From Nocardia spumae (GTDB taxonomy: Bacteria; Actinomycetota; Actinomycetes; Mycobacteriales; Mycobacteriaceae), in NCBI RefSeq assembly GCF_020733635.1, contig NZ_JAJFZL010000001.1:5208001-5272000 (forward strand): a stretch of 64,000 bases of DNA, written 5' to 3'. Under the pieces are notes generated by a model. The model was given only the letters and a program-made list of their open reading frames with translations. It searched no databases and had not been told where the DNA came from. Each line of letters begins with the position of its first letter. Position 1 is the stretch's first letter. This document shows positions 1 to 9,205 of this stretch, in pieces. The position numbers and the translations under genes are program-made.

Positions 1-88
1 GCGACACCGGCACCGACTCCTCCACGACATACGAATCACTGTGCGGGTCGGTGTAATTCGGCTCCCAAGGCTGCGTTGCCGTTGTCAT
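1..88 (-). CDS. N-terminal fragment of an unidentified protein (cut by window edge)
   Basis: Only the first 29 codons are present. They start at an ATG that is preceded on the minus strand by a GAGAGGA ribosome binding site, and the peptide begins MTTATQPWEPNY. No domain can be recognised in so short a piece. It lies 173 bp downstream of the Mce3R-type regulator, on the same strand, behind its own promoter-like site. That site shares a 17-bp sequence with the promoter of the small membrane genes of the mce locus, so the gene may belong to the same regulon. The function is unknown. Confidence 0.55.
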   Translation of the reverse strand, partial: MTTATQPWEPNYTDPHSDSYVVEESVPVS

Positions 89-156
89 GCCAGTCCTCTC
101 TCCGTACGTTTCGCCGGTCCGACGCACACCCCTCCGGCTGCGGGAACCACAGCCAC

Positions 157-185
157 TATGTTACTCACAATTCTGATCCGATCAA
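157..185 (-). promoter_or_regulatory. Putative promoter/operator, copy 1 of a shared mce-locus motif
   Basis: On the minus strand TTGATC (180-185) and TAACAT (158-163) are separated by 16 bp, a plausible -35/-10 pair about 70 bp upstream of the ATG at 88. The plus-strand sequence TATGTTACTCACAATTC (157-173) recurs with one change at 11780-11796. It may be the promoter itself, an operator for the adjacent double-TetR regulator, or both. Confidence 0.5.
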
Positions 186-261
186 TGGCAATAGGTGAGC
201 ATTAATTGACCACTTCGACATTTAAGTTTCTCGATATTCTCGCCACTGAGTGCGGAGTCCG

Positions 262-1518
262 CTACGGAGCGGGGTGACCGAACAGCGTCGTCGCCATCAA
301 TCCGACCACGTGCTCGCGCGGGCAGATCCGCTGATCGTTGCCGAACAGTCGCCCCAGCCCGACCACCAGCCCGAATCCGGCGTGCACCAGGATGCGCGCC
401 TGCGCCCGGGGCAACCGCGGCCGGGAATCCACCAGTAGCTCCACCCATTCGGCCACGACCAGCCGCTGGATATTGCGCAGCACCGTGCGTTCGTAGGTGC
501 TCACATTGCCGAACTCCGCGTAGTACACGAAGGTCAGTTCCCGTTCGGCGAACGAGCCGTCGACATAGAGACCGATCAGCGTGTCCAACGCCTCCGACGA
601 GGATGGCGACGATTCCACCGCCGGTGCGATCACGGCCGCCATCCGATCGGCGACCCGCCGGAACGCCGCCGCCAGCAGAGCGTCCTTGCTCCGGTAGTAG
701 CGATACACCGCCGAGGCCGCCGACAGGTCCGCTGCCGCCGCGATATCCTCCACGCTCACATTGGGATAGCCGCGTTCATGGAACAACTCGACGGCCTTGT
801 CGATCAGGACCTGATGTTTGAACAGTTGGGGAATCTCGGCCGCCGGTGGCGGCTCCGGCACGGCGACATCGGCACTCGGCAGATCCGCCCGCACCACCGA
901 CCACGCGGCCTCGCTCAGCACCACCGCCAGCGCTTTCGCCGGCAGCTGGGCATGATGATCACCGATGCTGCTGACCACACTGAACACGGCGACGGCGCGC
1001 ACCAGCCGGTCCCGCCGGGACAGCTCCGGCCGGACACCGCCGATCAGGGCGCGCAACGTGGAGATGGCGCTGCTGAACCGCTCGTCGAAGAGCACTCGGT
1101 CGTCCGGATTCAGATATCGGGCCTCCCACCGTGCCAACGCCGCTGTCGGGCGATTGCCGATCGTCTCGGCGACGATCGCGTCGATGACCATGCCCAGCTG
1201 CTCCTCGGCCGGGCGCTCGGCGGCGCGCGCGGGCAACGTCACCGCGGTCACCGCGGCCGCCGCCAGCCGCAGCAACTCCTCCCGGAACAGCGCGTACTTA
1301 CTCGGATAGTGCCGGTACAGCGCGGCCGAGGAGATGCCGAGCCGCGCCGCGATCTCCTCCATGCTCACGCCGTGATAGCCCAGCGATCCGAAGGCGGCGG
1401 CCGATTCGGAGGCGATCTGCGCACGGCGGTTCTTGGGCCGACGACGGATCACGCGCTGCGCGTCATGTGTCGTCGACGGCCCCGCGGCCTTCGCCCGACC
1501 GTCCTGTGCGCGGCTCAC
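262..1518 (-). CDS. Mce3R-type transcriptional regulator with two tandem TetR domains
   Basis: The 418-aa protein contains two complete TetR DNA-binding domains, at about residues 29-75 (AARLGISSAALYRHYPSK) and 233-285 (AAADLSAASAVYRYYRSK), each followed by a helical regulatory part. Tandem TetR architecture of this length is characteristic of Mce3R of Mycobacterium tuberculosis, repressor of the mce3 lipid-import operon. The open frame extends upstream to 1722, but that part overlaps the Mce-associated gene. I chose the GTG at 1518, which begins 8 bases after the upstream stop, so the regulator is the last gene of the mce transcript. It is therefore probably autoregulatory. In M. tuberculosis mce3R lies upstream of mce3, whereas here it lies at the 3' end. 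Its ligand is unknown, presumably a lipid or steroid-derived molecule. Confidence 0.85.
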   Translation of the reverse strand: MSRAQDGRAKAAGPSTTHDAQRVIRRRPKNRRAQIASESAAAFGSLGYHGVSMEEIAARLGISSAALYRHYPSKYALFREELLRLAAAAVTAVTLPARAAERPAEEQLGMVIDAIVAETIGNRPTAALARWEARYLNPDDRVLFDERFSSAISTLRALIGGVRPELSRRDRLVRAVAVFSVVSSIGDHHAQLPAKALAVVLSEAAWSVVRADLPSADVAVPEPPPAAEIPQLFKHQVLIDKAVELFHERGYPNVSVEDIAAAADLSAASAVYRYYRSKDALLAAAFRRVADRMAAVIAPAVESSPSSSEALDTLIGLYVDGSFAERELTFVYYAEFGNVSTYERTVLRNIQRLVVAEWVELLVDSRPRLPRAQARILVHAGFGLVVGLGRLFGNDQRICPREHVVGLMATTLFGHPAP

Positions 1519-1526
1519 AGTTGTTG

Positions 1527-2219
1527 CTACGACCGCGGCGGCAGCGGCGCGAGCGGGGTACTGATCTTGTCGACCAGCCAGCGGTCGCCCTGCTTCTGCA
1601 GCCGCATCACCGTCGACAATTGCCCAGGCTCCGGTTTGCCCTGGGTGCCCAGACTCGTGATCGTCTGGCCGATCACGACGATCGCCTCCGCCGAATTCTC
1701 GTCCCCGGAGCGGATCGCGCACTGCACATCCGTCGACTTCGCGACCACCTCGCCCTTGGCGAGCACATCGCTGAGGTCCTTGCTGTTCGATTCGAACTGC
1801 TTCTTCCAGTCTCCGCTGGCACCCGCCAGCACATCGCGCACGTACCGGTCGAGATGTTCGGAATCATAGGTGGACACCACCGGCCCGTAGGCGCAGGCGG
1901 CCTGGCGGGCCTGCTCCTGCGCGGCCAGGACATCCCGGTGGCCCTTGTCCTGCAAATAGAAGAAGATGCTGGTGCCGACCGCGGCGCCGAGGACCACCGC
2001 CGCGGCCGCGCGCAGCGCGATGGTGCTCCCACGTCCGCCGAAGGCCGGCCGCCACCGCGCGATCAGCGAAACCTTCGGCGCATCAGGGCTTTCGGAGGAC
2101 GCCTCCGACTCGCCACCGGAGGTCGCCGCCGGATCGGGCTCGGTCGGCGCGACGTCCTCCGCACCCGCTCCGGTCTCCGCGACGCCATCCACGGAATCGT
2201 CGATTTCCTTATCGCTCAT
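1527..2219 (-). CDS. Mce-associated membrane protein (Mas family)
   Basis: The 230-aa protein has an acidic, Pro/Ala-rich cytoplasmic N-terminus of about 60 residues, one transmembrane helix (AAAAVVLGAAVGTSIFFYL) and an extracytoplasmic domain with an NTF2-like pattern. This is the usual layout of the Mas proteins encoded directly after mceF in mycobacteria and nocardiae, which are thought to stabilise Mce complexes. The start is the ATG at 2219, because an AGGAGG ribosome binding site sits at 2227-2232, touching the stop codon of mceF. The longer frame reaching 2351 has no such signal and overlaps mceF. Confidence 0.85.
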   Translation of the reverse strand: MSDKEIDDSVDGVAETGAGAEDVAPTEPDPAATSGGESEASSESPDAPKVSLIARWRPAFGGRGSTIALRAAAAVVLGAAVGTSIFFYLQDKGHRDVLAAQEQARQAACAYGPVVSTYDSEHLDRYVRDVLAGASGDWKKQFESNSKDLSDVLAKGEVVAKSTDVQCAIRSGDENSAEAIVVIGQTITSLGTQGKPEPGQLSTVMRLQKQGDRWLVDKISTPLAPLPPRS

Positions 2220-2232
2220 GTGTTTTCGCCTC

Positions 2233-3426
2233 CTAGTTGTCGGGTATCGGGCCGGACGGAACGGGCCGTGACAGTTCGTTGCCGGAGACCCCCGGCGGCG
2301 GGCCGGACCCGTTGTCCGGGGCATTCGGACGCGGCGCGTTGGCCGAACCACGAACCTGCAGTGCCGGATCGGCGGTCAGGCAGTAGTTGTAGAGACGCAC
2401 CCGGGTGTCGGTCATGATCGTGGTAGGCGAGACCGGGATCGTGTCGTAGTCACAGGTGGGGCGTGGCCAGAAGTCGGCCAGCGTGTGATAGGCGCCGTCG
2501 TGGGCGGGTACGCCGAGGGCCTGAATACCCTGGCGCAGCGCGGGAAACAGCGCCTCGATCGCCGGCTGACGCAGTTTCGCGGCCTTGGTGATGGCGACGA
2601 AATTAGTGACCAGATCGGTCAGCGGATCCTGATTCCGCGCGACCACCGCACCGAGCGTCGCCAGCTGCCCGGGCCCCTGATCCAGGAATCTGCGGATCTC
2701 GGCATCGGCCGCGGTGGCCTGCTGGAACAGGGCGCTGCCGGCCGTCGTCAGGGTGCCGAGGTCGGGTTGCGCATGCGAGGTGGTCTCCCCGATCACCTGA
2801 AGGTTCTCGATCAGCTGCCGCGTCTGCGGCAGCAGATCGTTCAGCCCCGCCATCGCCCGGCTGATCCCGGAGACCATATTGCGCAAACGGTCCGGGCCAC
2901 CGGCCAGCGCCTTGTCCAGTTCGTCGATGATCGCCGTCAACCGGTCCGGATTCATCCCGCCGACGAAGCCACTCAGATCGGTCAGCAGATTCTGGACCGG
3001 AATCGGCACACTCGTGCGCGCCCGTTCGACGACGGCCCCGTCGGACAGGTAGGGCCCGGTGTCGGCGTCGGGGCGGAAGTCGAGATATTGCTCGCCGGCC
3101 GCGGACAGCCGGCCGATATGAACCGTACCGCCGACCGGAATCCGCGCGGTGTCCTCGATTTCGGCGATCGCGTCGATGCCGTCGCCGGACACGCGCACGT
3201 CGGCGACCTGGCCCACCCGGGTCCCGCGGAAGGTCACGTCGTTACCCGGCAGGATTCCGCCCGAGGTGGCCAGCTGCACGGTGACGGAGAAGGTGTGCGG
3301 AATCGGATTGAACCGCAACACATAACGAGCCAGATAGCCCGAGCCGATCACCAGCACGACGATCAGGCTGAGGTTGGCCAGGGCGACCCGACGGCGCACC
3401 ACCCAATTCCACAAGGGAGTATTCAT
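2233..3426 (-). CDS. mceF: MceF, MCE-family lipid transport protein
   Basis: A 397-aa MCE protein and the last of the six in this operon. It has an N-terminal membrane anchor (residues about 10-35), then the MCE/MlaD domain with the typical block VTFRGTRVGQVADVRV and a region reading AAGEQYLDFRPD, then a long helical part and a Pro/Gly-rich tail. MceA-F proteins assemble with YrbE permeases into an envelope-spanning lipid importer. Its ATG overlaps the mceE stop by four bases (ATGA), so translation is coupled. The substrate cannot be read from sequence; sterols, fatty acids and other lipids are known for different Mce systems. Confidence 0.93.
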   Translation of the reverse strand: MNTPLWNWVVRRRVALANLSLIVVLVIGSGYLARYVLRFNPIPHTFSVTVQLATSGGILPGNDVTFRGTRVGQVADVRVSGDGIDAIAEIEDTARIPVGGTVHIGRLSAAGEQYLDFRPDADTGPYLSDGAVVERARTSVPIPVQNLLTDLSGFVGGMNPDRLTAIIDELDKALAGGPDRLRNMVSGISRAMAGLNDLLPQTRQLIENLQVIGETTSHAQPDLGTLTTAGSALFQQATAADAEIRRFLDQGPGQLATLGAVVARNQDPLTDLVTNFVAITKAAKLRQPAIEALFPALRQGIQALGVPAHDGAYHTLADFWPRPTCDYDTIPVSPTTIMTDTRVRLYNYCLTADPALQVRGSANAPRPNAPDNGSGPPPGVSGNELSRPVPSGPIPDN

Positions 3427-4616
3427 CGATCACCGCCCTGCTGCGCGGGTTCGGTCGGCGTACCCGGAGACCCGGGCTGCTCCACGGTCGGCGGTGCCGC
3501 ACCCGGCACCGGGCGTGGCGGGCTGACGAGCCGGCCGAACACCTTCTCGAAAACCTGTGTCAGGCTGCCGATGAAGGCGGGTACATCACCGATTTCGGGC
3601 AGCCGGGAGCCGTGTGGATCGCTCAGGGCGCCGATACTCAGATACGACACCACCGGCATCACGGCCAAGCCGGATCCACGCAGGCTGGCCATCAGCGGCG
3701 GATAGATGTCGTTGAGCCCGTTGAGCGCTTCGGTGAGGTTGCCGCCCATCTCGGTGAATCCCGACATGAGTTTCTGGATGCTGTCGAACAGGCTCAGGAA
3801 CTGCGGGCCGGTCGTATCGGTGAAGTCGCCCAGCGCGGCCATGGTGGTCGAGACCTTGGTGGTCAGATCCACGATGCGCTGATTGTTCTCGTTGACCAGT
3901 CCCAGCAGCGCCGGGAAGGTGTCCGCCGCCGCACCGAGTTCCGTTTTGCGCCGGGCCAATTCACCGGTCAGGGTGTTCAGTCCCTGCAGGGTGGCGTCGA
4001 TATCGCCGGTGCGCTGATCGAGCGCGGTGATCACACTCGTCATCTCGTCGAGCAGATGCGCCAATTGCGGCCCCCGCCCGGCGAACATGGAATTCATCTG
4101 GGTCGTGATCTGCGCGGCCTGATTGATGCCGCCGCCGTTGACCAGCATGGCCACCGACATCATCAACTGCTCCACCGAGGCGGCGGTGCCGGTGTGGTCG
4201 ACGCCGATGGTGTCACCCTCCCGCAGTGGTGGCCCCGCCTCCCGCGCGGACGGCAGTGTCATCGCCACCGACATGTCGCCCAGGGGCGTCGCCTGGCGCA
4301 ATTCCGCGGTGGTCCCGCGCGGCAGCGTGATGTCGGACCGGATCTGCATCCGCACATCGGCGAGGAAATCGGTGGTCTCGATCCCGGTCACGGTGCCGAT
4401 ATCCGTACCGCCGATCCGCACGTGCGCGTGGTCGGGCAGATTGAGCACATCGGTGAATGCCGCGTGCACGGTATAGCCGGGGCCTCCGATGCCCGGCTTG
4501 GGCATCGGGACATTCTCCAGCGTCATCCCGCAACCGCCGACACCGAACACGGTGACGGTCGCGACGGCCGCGAGAGCGGTACCGCGGCGCGCTGTTCTGC
4601 GATGGGACTGTGTCAT
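3423..4616 (-). CDS. mceE: MceE, MCE-family lipoprotein
   Basis: A 397-aa MCE protein with a lipoprotein signal peptide: positively charged N-terminus, hydrophobic stretch and lipobox VGGC with the modified Cys at residue 29. The MCE domain follows (HVRIGGTDIGTVTGIE), then a helical region and a Pro-rich C-terminus. MceE proteins are normally the lipoprotein subunit (LprK/LprN group). Its ATG overlaps the mceD stop by four bases. Confidence 0.93.
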   Translation of the reverse strand: MTQSHRRTARRGTALAAVATVTVFGVGGCGMTLENVPMPKPGIGGPGYTVHAAFTDVLNLPDHAHVRIGGTDIGTVTGIETTDFLADVRMQIRSDITLPRGTTAELRQATPLGDMSVAMTLPSAREAGPPLREGDTIGVDHTGTAASVEQLMMSVAMLVNGGGINQAAQITTQMNSMFAGRGPQLAHLLDEMTSVITALDQRTGDIDATLQGLNTLTGELARRKTELGAAADTFPALLGLVNENNQRIVDLTTKVSTTMAALGDFTDTTGPQFLSLFDSIQKLMSGFTEMGGNLTEALNGLNDIYPPLMASLRGSGLAVMPVVSYLSIGALSDPHGSRLPEIGDVPAFIGSLTQVFEKVFGRLVSPPRPVPGAAPPTVEQPGSPGTPTEPAQQGGDR

Positions 4617-5707
4617 TTTCCGCTGATCCCCAGAAGTGCGGCGGTGAGTCCGAAATCGGGCCCCAGATCGGCGATCCTGCCGGTCCGGCAGCCGTCCAGG
4701 CGCATCATCACCCGCTCACAGAAGGTGGACAATGCCTCTCCGTCCAGTACGGATTTGTCGAGCAGGCCGTGCAGACGCAACGCCTGATGTTCGTAGCTGG
4801 TGGCATTGGCCAGGTTCTGGAACATCAGCGGTGCCACGTCGACGATCTCGGTGAGATTGCGAGCGTTGGCGCGCATCTGGTTACTGATCGCGACGAAACG
4901 GGTCAGCGCGCCGGCGAGCTGATCCTTGTTCTGCCCCACCACCGTCGCGGTGTTGGCGACGAAATCGTCGAGCTGGGTGAGTACGGCCTGCAAACCGGGC
5001 GCCTGATCGGCGAGCAACGTGATCAGCTCGGTGATGCGCCCGCTGAAATCCCGTACGGTGCGGTCGTTCTGAGCGATGACCTGGGTGACGTCGTTGAGTT
5101 CGACGATGGTGTTGGAGATCTGGTCCTTGTTGGCGAAGGTGGTCTCGAACGCCCCCGACAACGCGTCCAGGGTCTCCCGCAGTTTGTCGCCATTGCCGTC
5201 GAGCAACGGGAACAGCACCCGGCTGGCCATCGGTCCGTTTTCGCTGTCGCCCTTCAGCGTCGCTCCGATCTGGTCGAAGGTCTCCATGATCCGGTCCAAC
5301 TCCACCGGAGTCCTGGTGCGCGGCAGCGGAATATGGGCACCGTCGGCCATGGTGGGTCCGGAACCGTCGTAGGCGGGCGCCAATTCGATGTGGCGATTGG
5401 TGATCAGCTGCGGATTCACCAGGGCGGCCATGGCATTCGCGGGAAGCTTCACCGCCTTGTCGACCTTCATGACCACCTGGACATAGGTGCCCTTGGCCGC
5501 CACCGATTCGACCGTGCCGACCGGGACACCCAGCACATCGACCTCGTTTCCGGCATAGAGTCCGGCCACATTGTCGAAATCGGCGCTGATGCGCATATTG
5601 TCGCCGAGCACCTGATTCGCGGCGCTGCCGAGCGAGCCCGGCAATACCGAGCACCCCGAGCCCGCGGCGGCGACCAGGCAGGCCACGGCCAGTGCGCGCA
5701 GTTTCAT
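4613..5707 (-). CDS. mceD: MceD, MCE-family protein with a lipoprotein signal
   Basis: A 364-aa MCE protein in the D position. It has a short lipoprotein signal (AAAGSGC, Cys19), an MCE domain (YAGNEVDVLGVPVGTVESV) and the conserved block QLITNRHIELAPAYDG. Most operons have a single lipoprotein, at MceE; here MceD carries a lipobox too. The ATG at 5707 shares a base with the mceC stop (TGATG), and an in-frame GTG three bases upstream is an equally possible start. Confidence 0.9.
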   Translation of the reverse strand: MKLRALAVACLVAAAGSGCSVLPGSLGSAANQVLGDNMRISADFDNVAGLYAGNEVDVLGVPVGTVESVAAKGTYVQVVMKVDKAVKLPANAMAALVNPQLITNRHIELAPAYDGSGPTMADGAHIPLPRTRTPVELDRIMETFDQIGATLKGDSENGPMASRVLFPLLDGNGDKLRETLDALSGAFETTFANKDQISNTIVELNDVTQVIAQNDRTVRDFSGRITELITLLADQAPGLQAVLTQLDDFVANTATVVGQNKDQLAGALTRFVAISNQMRANARNLTEIVDVAPLMFQNLANATSYEHQALRLHGLLDKSVLDGEALSTFCERVMMRLDGCRTGRIADLGPDFGLTAALLGISGK

Positions 5708-6741
5708 CACTTACACCCCTGTACGACCTGCGCGAAGCAGATCCAGTTGTCCGGGAACAGACCCCACGGCACGTACACATCGCCGTAGGGGCCGTTGCCG
5801 AGGACGTTGTTGAACTGTCGCAAGGTGACCGGCATGATCTCGTACAGCCGGTCGAGGTTGGTCTTGTTCTTCTCCAGTCCCTCCGACATGGTGTTCAGAT
5901 CCCGGATCATCGGGCCGAACTGGTTGTTGTTCTCCAACCCCATGTCCTGCAACAACTTCGACAGCGCGGCGACGTTGTCGAGCAGATTCTTCAGCAGTTG
6001 CTGACGCCGCTGCACGGCCTGGCCGATGGCCTCACCGCGGGTGAGCAACATCAGGACACTGTTCTGGTTGTCGGCTACCAGCTGCGAGACCTGGTCCATC
6101 CCTTTCAGCAAGGCGTCGACTTCGTCGCGACGATCGTTGACGACCTTGGCCAGCGAACCGATGCTGTCGAGCGCCTGCACCGCCAGCTGCGGCGAATCAC
6201 CCATCTGCTGATCCATCGTGTCCAGCGCCTGCCGCAACTTCCGCGGGTCGATCCGCTCGATCCTTTCGAACGACGCCTTGTACTGCGGGTCCTGGATCAC
6301 CTTGCTCAGGTTGTAGGGAACGCTGGTGTGGTCGAGCCGGATCCGGTTGTCCGGCAGACCCTTCCCATTACCCGGGACCAGGTCGATGTGCAGCCGGCCC
6401 AGGATGGTCGACATCTTGACCGCGGCACGGGCGTCGGGCCCCAGCCGCAGGTCGCGGCGCACCTTCAGATCCACGACCACCTTGGCGCCGTCGAGCCGCA
6501 CGGACCGCACCGCACCGACCTCGATCCCGGAGACGTCCACGGTCGCACCGGGGCGCAACCCGGCGGCCTGGGCGAATTCGGCGTGAATCGTCTTGTCCCC
6601 CAGCCGCGCCTGGGTGAGGGCACTGGATCCGAGGAGCAGAACGAGCACGGTCGCCGAGGCGATCAGGCCCAGGCGCAGGTACCGGTTGCGCAGGAATCCG
6701 AACATCTTCGGGACCCGCGGCCGGGGAATTCTCGCCCTCAT
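5707..6741 (-). CDS. mceC: MceC, MCE-family lipid transport protein
   Basis: A 344-aa protein with a basic N-terminus, one transmembrane helix (LGLIASATVLVLLLG), the MCE domain (GATVDVSGIEVGAVRSVRL) and a helical needle-like region ending in a Cys-containing tail. The ATG at 6741 is preceded by GGAGG seven bases upstream and overlaps the mceB stop by four bases. A GTG six bases further upstream is too close to that ribosome binding site. Confidence 0.92.
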   Translation of the reverse strand: MRARIPRPRVPKMFGFLRNRYLRLGLIASATVLVLLLGSSALTQARLGDKTIHAEFAQAAGLRPGATVDVSGIEVGAVRSVRLDGAKVVVDLKVRRDLRLGPDARAAVKMSTILGRLHIDLVPGNGKGLPDNRIRLDHTSVPYNLSKVIQDPQYKASFERIERIDPRKLRQALDTMDQQMGDSPQLAVQALDSIGSLAKVVNDRRDEVDALLKGMDQVSQLVADNQNSVLMLLTRGEAIGQAVQRRQQLLKNLLDNVAALSKLLQDMGLENNNQFGPMIRDLNTMSEGLEKNKTNLDRLYEIMPVTLRQFNNVLGNGPYGDVYVPWGLFPDNWICFAQVVQGCK

Positions 6742-7760
6742 CGGCACACCTCCGAATGCGCGTTACCACCGATCTGGGAGAACAGGCCCGGGGGCAGCAG
6801 TACCCCCCACAGCGACACATCGAGGCCACAGAAGTACGCGTTGCCGTACGCGCCGTTACCGGAGAACTGGGCGACCCGGTTGAGCACGTTCGGCAACTGC
6901 ACTGCCGCCCGGTCCAGCGCCGCGCCGTTGAGCAGCAGCAGCGCCACACCGGTGGTCGCCTTGCTCTGCGCCGCCGCGATGCCCGGTTTGACCTGGGCGA
7001 CCAAACCGACCAGCGAGTCGGTCGAGGTGGCCACCCGATCTACCGACGACTTCAGTGCCTCGCCCTGTGCGTAGAGACCGTCCATCAGCGATCGGGTCTG
7101 GGTGATCAGGGTCTCCAGCTCATTGCTGCGATGGGCCAGGCCGGACATCACACTGCTCAGATTCGACACCACATCGCCGAGAATCTTGTCTCGCTGCCCG
7201 AAGGTTCCGGCCAGCTGTGCGGCCTGGGTGATCAGGGTGCTCAGCGAGACCTGGTTGCCCTGCAGCGCTTGAACGAGCGTCTCGGACAACGAATTCACCT
7301 GATCCGGCTGCAGGACCGAGAACAGCGGCTCGAAGCCGGACAGCAATGCCGAGACATCGAACGACGGCTCGGTGTGCTCGAGTGGGATCCGCCCGCCGGC
7401 CGGCAGCGGCCGTCCCGGCTCCGGCCCCGGGGCCAGCGCGATATACCGCTGGCCGATCAGATTCTGGTACCGCACCATTGCCTTGGTGGTCGTTGTCAGA
7501 TGCTGATTGCTGCGAATGCTGAACTCGACTCCGGCCTTGTACTCGTCGGCGAAGTCGATCTTGTCGACGCGGCCGACCCGGACCCCGGCCATGCGCACGT
7601 CGTCACCGACCCGCAGTCCGAGCACATCGGAGAACACCGCCGAATATCGATCGGCGGATCCGGGGACCGAGCGTTGCAGCGTCCCGTAGATCGTGGAGGT
7701 CAGCGCGATCGCGACGACGGCGAAGAAGCCGAATCCGATCAGCGCTTTCGTCGATTTCAT
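6738..7760 (-). CDS. mceB: MceB, MCE-family lipid transport protein
   Basis: A 340-aa protein with an N-terminal anchor (ALIGFGFFAVVAIALTSTIYG), the MCE block DDVRMAGVRVGRVDKIDF and the conserved NLIGQRYIALAPG segment, then a long helical domain. The start is the ATG at 7760, overlapping the mceA stop by four bases. The open frame continues upstream to 8087 only because the opposite frames of mceA contain no stop. Confidence 0.92.
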   Translation of the reverse strand: MKSTKALIGFGFFAVVAIALTSTIYGTLQRSVPGSADRYSAVFSDVLGLRVGDDVRMAGVRVGRVDKIDFADEYKAGVEFSIRSNQHLTTTTKAMVRYQNLIGQRYIALAPGPEPGRPLPAGGRIPLEHTEPSFDVSALLSGFEPLFSVLQPDQVNSLSETLVQALQGNQVSLSTLITQAAQLAGTFGQRDKILGDVVSNLSSVMSGLAHRSNELETLITQTRSLMDGLYAQGEALKSSVDRVATSTDSLVGLVAQVKPGIAAAQSKATTGVALLLLNGAALDRAAVQLPNVLNRVAQFSGNGAYGNAYFCGLDVSLWGVLLPPGLFSQIGGNAHSEVCR

Positions 7761-9205
7761 TGTGCCACAACACCTTCCGGCGTGGACCGAACCGTCAGAT
7801 AGCCACCCGCGAGCACCGGACCCAGCAGTAGCAGTTGCGCCAGATTCGGGACGCCGCCCACGACCGCTGCCACCGCGGCGGGACCGCGCAGCGCCGCCGG
7901 GTGGACGGCGGCCGGACCGGCCGGCGCCGCACCGTCGGCCGGCGCCGTGATGCCGGGAATCCGGGGCAGGCCCGGCAGGCCCGGCAGGGCCGGAAGTCCG
8001 GGAAGGGCGGGCAGACCGGGAATCAGCGGCTGCTGCGCCGGCGCCACGGGCATGGGGGTAGGGCGGGGCCCCGCGGCGGGCAGCCACCCCGGCAGCTGCG
8101 GCGGCGGATACACCTGGGGCGGAGCCTCGTTCGGCACCGTCGCCCCGCCGCAGCGCGGACCGTACTCCTCACCGTAGTGCGGGCAATCCGCGGCCGTGTA
8201 CTGCTGAAAAGGGGTGAGAGAGGCGTCCATGGCCCACACCATCTGCTGCTTCGGCCCCCAATGGAAGGTCGTCTTCAACCGCTGCAGCGCGGTATTGAGA
8301 TTGGCGGCGGTGAACGGGATCGCGTCGGGATCCCTGGCCAGGCCGCCGAACAGATCGTCCAGACCGGTCACGAGGAATTTGCCCGAATCGGGATTGCGCG
8401 CGAACAGGCCGTTCACGGAGTCGACGGCGCCGCCCGCATTCGTGAGCAGCGCAACAAGATTCGAGCGGCGCTCGGTCAGGGTGCGGGCGGTCGTGACCGA
8501 ATCCGACAGCACCCCCACCAATTCCGGCGCGGACCGGCTCAGCGCGGTCGCGGCGCGGCCCAGATTGCCCAGCAGATCACCGATGTCGGGGATCTCGTGC
8601 ACCTGGGTGAGCCAGTTGTCGAGGCGCTCCACGGTCGAGCCCGGCACTCGGGCAGAGGGTTCCAACGCTGCCGACAGCGTCGCCAGCACCCGGCCCAGCT
8701 TCTCCGGCGCGATATTGCTCAGCACATTGCGCAGCACATTCAACGTGGTCTGCAGTTGAATCGTCGCCGCACCGGCGTCCTCGGCGATCGTCGAGCCGGA
8801 GTGCAACGTCGCGGTATCGGGCCCGTTGTCGACCAACTCGATGGCGGTCACGCCGAACAGGTTGTTCGGGATGACGCGAGCGGTGACATTGGCCGGAATG
8901 GTCTCCGCGATACGCGGTTTCAGCGCGATCCGGGCACGCTGCTGTTCACCCTTGGCCACCACGTCGACCGAATCGACCGCGCCCACGACCAAGCCGCGGA
9001 ACTTCACGTCGGCGTGTGTGGGCAGGCCGTCGCCGGTACTCGTGAGGACGGCCGCGATGGGAACCTTCTCGGTGAAACGGCCGGTGTAGCGCAAGGCCAG
9101 CAGATACAGCAGCGCGGCCACCACGAGCAGCATCGCGAGGCCGGCCAGCGTGAGCTGACGTCCGGTCGCGCCGCGGCCACTGGGATCGAGAATCACGAAC
9201 GACAC
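7757..9205 (-). CDS. mceA: MceA, MCE-family protein with a Pro/Leu/Gly repeat tail
   Basis: A 482-aa protein with one N-terminal transmembrane helix, the MCE block HADVKFRGLVVGAVDSVDV, the helical region shared by Mce proteins, and a low-complexity C-terminus of about 130 residues. The tail contains repeated LPGLPALPG units and ends in a hydrophobic segment (LLLLGPVLAGGYL). The start is a GTG that directly abuts the TAG stop of yrbEB with no intervening base. Extended proline-rich tails occur on some MceA proteins; here the tail could cross or interact with the cell wall, which is an inference. Confidence 0.92.
   Translation of the reverse strand: MSFVILDPSGRGATGRQLTLAGLAMLLVVAALLYLLALRYTGRFTEKVPIAAVLTSTGDGLPTHADVKFRGLVVGAVDSVDVVAKGEQQRARIALKPRIAETIPANVTARVIPNNLFGVTAIELVDNGPDTATLHSGSTIAEDAGAATIQLQTTLNVLRNVLSNIAPEKLGRVLATLSAALEPSARVPGSTVERLDNWLTQVHEIPDIGDLLGNLGRAATALSRSAPELVGVLSDSVTTARTLTERRSNLVALLTNAGGAVDSVNGLFARNPDSGKFLVTGLDDLFGGLARDPDAIPFTAANLNTALQRLKTTFHWGPKQQMVWAMDASLTPFQQYTAADCPHYGEEYGPRCGGATVPNEAPPQVYPPPQLPGWLPAAGPRPTPMPVAPAQQPLIPGLPALPGLPALPGLPGLPRIPGITAPADGAAPAGPAAVHPAALRGPAAVAAVVGGVPNLAQLLLLGPVLAGGYLTVRSTPEGVVAQ

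Noticed and set aside
1519..1722. N-terminal extension of the double-TetR gene
   Set aside because: It lies inside the Mce-associated gene in another frame and is Arg/Gly/Asp-rich without homology to TetR proteins. The GTG right after the upstream stop fits operon structure.
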